This document shows positions 62,200 to 64,000 of a stretch of 64,000 bases of DNA, piece by piece (the first letter of the stretch is position 1; each line of letters begins with the position of its first letter). This stretch comes from Pseudohongiella nitratireducens (GTDB lineage Bacteria; Pseudomonadota; Gammaproteobacteria; Pseudomonadales; Pseudohongiellaceae): contig NZ_LWHM01000003.1 in the NCBI RefSeq assembly GCF_001642735.1, positions 124,001 to 188,000 of the forward strand, in the 5' to 3' direction. Made by a program: the position numbers and the translations under genes. Under the pieces are notes generated by a model. That model was not told the DNA's origin, ran no database searches, and saw nothing but the letters and a program-made list of their open reading frames with translations.

Positions 62200-63480
62200 T
62201 TAAAGAAACGCTTCCAGTACTGAATTCAGATACTGGTAGCCCAGATCAGTGGTCGTGATCTGCTCGTCCTCTTCTGTTAACAGCTGCCTGTTCTTCAGAG
62301 CCTCTACCTTTGCAGTGATACTGTCAAATGGCAACCCGGTCCGCTGCGTGTACAGCGAACGGCTGAACCCGGCTTTGAGACGCAGGGCATTCATCAGAAA
62401 CTCCAACGGCAATTCCTGTGGTTCCACCGGCATGGCGTCAGCCAGGTAAGGGTAACGGTTGAGCAGGTTAGCATCCTGTTGTGAAAGGCTGTGTTTGGCC
62501 GCGGCCAGATAATGATCTGGTTGACGGCGCTTGCGAAGTCGCAGGATACGACGTCGGTGAGGTTGTGTCATTTTGCCATGGGCGCCCGCGCCAATGCCCA
62601 GGTAGTCGCCGAACTGCCAGTAATTGATATTGTGACGCGAGGCTTCACCGGGCTTGGCAAAGGCAGACACTTCATAGCGCTGATAACCGTTGTCAGCCAG
62701 TAACGCCAACCCCGCATCCTGAATGGCAATCAGGGTCGACTCATCCGGCAGCACCGGTGTGTGTTTGTAAAAAGCCGTGTTTGGCTCAATGGTCAGCTGA
62801 TACCAGGATATGTGCTCCGGCTGCAGATCAATCGCCGTCTGCAAATCATTCAGTGCCTGGTCCACCGTTTGACCGGATAATCCGTACATCAAATCCAGAT
62901 TCAGTCGTTTGAAGCCAGCATCACGGGCATAGCCAACCGCCTGAAATACATCATCCGGATTGTGAATCCGCCCCAGGGCTTTCAGGTGCTCGGCATCAAA
63001 ACTTTGTACCCCAATAGACAAGCGGTTAATACCGGCCTGAAAATAGTCGGCAAAGCGCTGGCGTTCCGCTGTCCCCGGATTCGCCTCCAGTGTCACTTCG
63101 ATATCATCGGTAAACGCCAACACCTTGCGCAGGCTATCCATCAGCGACTGCATCCCGGCACCAGACATCAGACTGGGTGTGCCACCGCCAAAGAAAATGC
63201 TGCTGATCGGGCGCTTTCGCACATAAGGCAGGTCATGCTTCAGGTCATCCAGCAGTGCTGCCAGATACTCCTGTTCGGGTAACTCGGCATCCTGGGTCGC
63301 CTCATTAACCGCACCTGCGACTTTGACTTCATGCGAGTTGAAGTCACAATAAGGACATTTACGAACGCACCAGGGAATATGAATGTATAGCCCTACCGTT
63401 TCCGGCAATGTCAGCTTGATCTCATTGGCTGCTGAACCGGGTTTGTCTGCACCTTTTTGTGGGTCAGTTGGCTCCCCCAT
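62200..63480 (-). CDS. hemW: HemW-like heme chaperone, radical SAM family
   Basis: A 426-residue radical SAM protein of the HemW (formerly oxygen-independent coproporphyrinogen oxidase-like) type. The [4Fe-4S]/SAM motif is PWCVRKCPYCDF (C38, C42, C45), with SIFFGGGTPSLM and RLSIGVQSFD; the C-terminal HemW domain follows. HemW binds heme and delivers it to respiratory proteins; this fits with the cbb3 oxidase in the window. It begins two bases after the rdgB stop on the same strand, the usual rdgB-hemW pair. Confidence 0.94.
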   Translation of the reverse strand: MGEPTDPQKGADKPGSAANEIKLTLPETVGLYIHIPWCVRKCPYCDFNSHEVKVAGAVNEATQDAELPEQEYLAALLDDLKHDLPYVRKRPISSIFFGGGTPSLMSGAGMQSLMDSLRKVLAFTDDIEVTLEANPGTAERQRFADYFQAGINRLSIGVQSFDAEHLKALGRIHNPDDVFQAVGYARDAGFKRLNLDLMYGLSGQTVDQALNDLQTAIDLQPEHISWYQLTIEPNTAFYKHTPVLPDESTLIAIQDAGLALLADNGYQRYEVSAFAKPGEASRHNINYWQFGDYLGIGAGAHGKMTQPHRRRILRLRKRRQPDHYLAAAKHSLSQQDANLLNRYPYLADAMPVEPQELPLEFLMNALRLKAGFSRSLYTQRTGLPFDSITAKVEALKNRQLLTEEDEQITTTDLGYQYLNSVLEAFL

Positions 63481-63482
63481 GA

Positions 63483-64000
63483 TCAGGCTTGCTTCTGCAG
63501 TTCAGTCAGCAGCATCTTTATCGCCTGGCCACGATGGCTCAACGCATTCTTGGTTTCGGCACTTAGCTCTGCCGACGAGCACTGGTGCTCTGGCACATAA
63601 AACAAGGGATCATAACCAAATCCACCCTGGCCAGCGGCAGCCTGTTGAATGGTTCCCTGCCACTTGCCATGGCAAACAATCGGCACAGGGTCATTGGCAT
63701 GGCGCAGATAAACCAGCACACAATGGAAAGCTGCACTGCGTTGCGAAGTCTCGCTTGCTTTACGCCCCAACAGAGCCAGCAGTTTTTCGTTATTGGCATG
63801 ATCACGCAGTTCGCGGGACATCTGCTGCCATTCTTCAATCAGGAACAGATCAGAGGCGTAACGCGCCGAATAAATACCGGGGGCACCGCCCAACGCATCA
63901 ACGGCCAGACCAGAGTCATCAGCCAATGCCGGCAACCCGGTAACTTTAGCCGCATGACGTGCTTTGATGATGGCATTTTCAATAAAGGTTAATCCGGTTT
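63483..64000 (-). CDS. rdgB: non-canonical purine NTP pyrophosphatase, partial (5' end off the window)
   Basis: Hydrolyses dITP, dXTP and ITP to keep deaminated purines out of nucleic acids. Visible part runs from [18 protein letters not shown] through [24 protein letters not shown] to [10 protein letters not shown] and [10 protein letters not shown], all Ham1/RdgB signatures. About 172 residues of roughly 200 are present; the start codon lies beyond the window end. It is just upstream of hemW and probably co-transcribed with it. Confidence 0.95.
   Translation of the reverse strand, partial: TGLTFIENAIIKARHAAKVTGLPALADDSGLAVDALGGAPGIYSARYASDLFLIEEWQQMSRELRDHANNEKLLALLGRKASETSQRSAAFHCVLVYLRHANDPVPIVCHGKWQGTIQQAAAGQGGFGYDPLFYVPEHQCSSAELSAETKNALSHRGQAIKMLLTELQKQA

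Noticed and set aside
1-64000. tRNA, rRNA, transposon or prophage remains
   Set aside because: I read no tRNA-like cloverleaf, rRNA, transposase, integrase or phage structural gene in the window; small RNAs other than 6S could be missed by eye.

Overview
The window is chromosomal DNA from a free-living, respiring gammaproteobacterium. The evidence is gene order and protein type: a 6S RNA between zapA and the 5-formyl-THF cyclo-ligase gene, pepP-ubiH-ubiI, rppH-ptsP-lgt-thyA-folA, a cbb3 oxidase operon, a TorF-type porin, ImuA/SulA-like SOS protein, EI-Ntr, and rdgB-hemW. The mix (cbb3 oxidase, OprO/P-type porin, DUF885 lipoprotein, PQQ sugar dehydrogenase, exported methyltransferase) recalls marine Oceanospirillales/Cellvibrionales-like lineages; that placement is inference. 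I see no insertion sequence, prophage, CRISPR array, rRNA or tRNA gene.

Layout. 1-3.1 kb: ccoNOQP, with overlapping genes. 3.2-11.7 kb: mixed single genes (DUF885 lipoprotein, MscS channel, ZIP transporter, ATP-grasp ligase, GFA protein, K+ channel, GST, diguanylate cyclase coupled to an acetyltransferase). 11.8-15.6 kb: an envelope cluster with a PhoB-boxed OprO/P porin, a small secreted protein with PPFKR repeats, a periplasmic aspartic protease and a TorF porin with a candidate sigma-54 promoter. 15.7-28.5 kb: DinB, GlxA regulator with divergent HD protein, ABC-F ATPase, the MoxR-DUF58-TgpA transglutaminase operon, PQQ dehydrogenase, siderophore-interacting reductase, PH-domain protein, EamA transporter, HD-GYP phosphodiesterase. 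28.5-35.7 kb: SOS-controlled ImuA/SulA-like gene, a tiny membrane ORF, fau, 6S RNA, zapA, TIGR02449, then divergent pepP-ubiH-(maoC)-ubiI. 35.8-44.9 kb: small proteins, exported methyltransferase, ABC exporter, SDR, SMP-30 protein, ahpC/ahpF, DUF6164, TraB/GumN. 45-48.7 kb: a histone-H1-like/SlyD fusion, a SorA-like sulfite oxidase subunit, GcvR, HAD phosphatase. 48.9-54.7 kb: rppH-ptsP-lgt-thyA-folA with a heptanucleotide repeat array between thyA and folA. 54.7-64 kb: GST, WYL regulator, MsrA, KefB/C antiporter, argA, argE, phhB, hemW and the 3' part of rdgB.

Links between genes. Ubiquinone synthesis (ubiH, ubiI) and the cbb3 oxidase serve respiration. ahpC, ahpF, MsrA, two GSTs and the KefB/C-type antiporter form an oxidant/electrophile defence set. 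thyA, folA, fau and phhB deal with folate and pterins; argA and argE are the entry to arginine synthesis. A diguanylate cyclase and an HD-GYP phosphodiesterase give opposing c-di-GMP activities.

The points most worth a second look are: the lysine/alanine-rich histone-like tail fused to a complete SlyD-type prolyl isomerase (45021-46199); the 65-nt heptamer array 5' of folA (53399-53463); the PPFKR-repeat secreted protein (13492-13851); the 11-bp-phased PhoB half-sites (13331-13420); and LexA boxes plus a 13-bp-phased TCGTCCG array ahead of the orphan ImuA/SulA-like gene (29191-29316). Starts were chosen from ribosome binding sites, overlaps and family length; where I moved a start downstream of the longest reading frame the entry says why.
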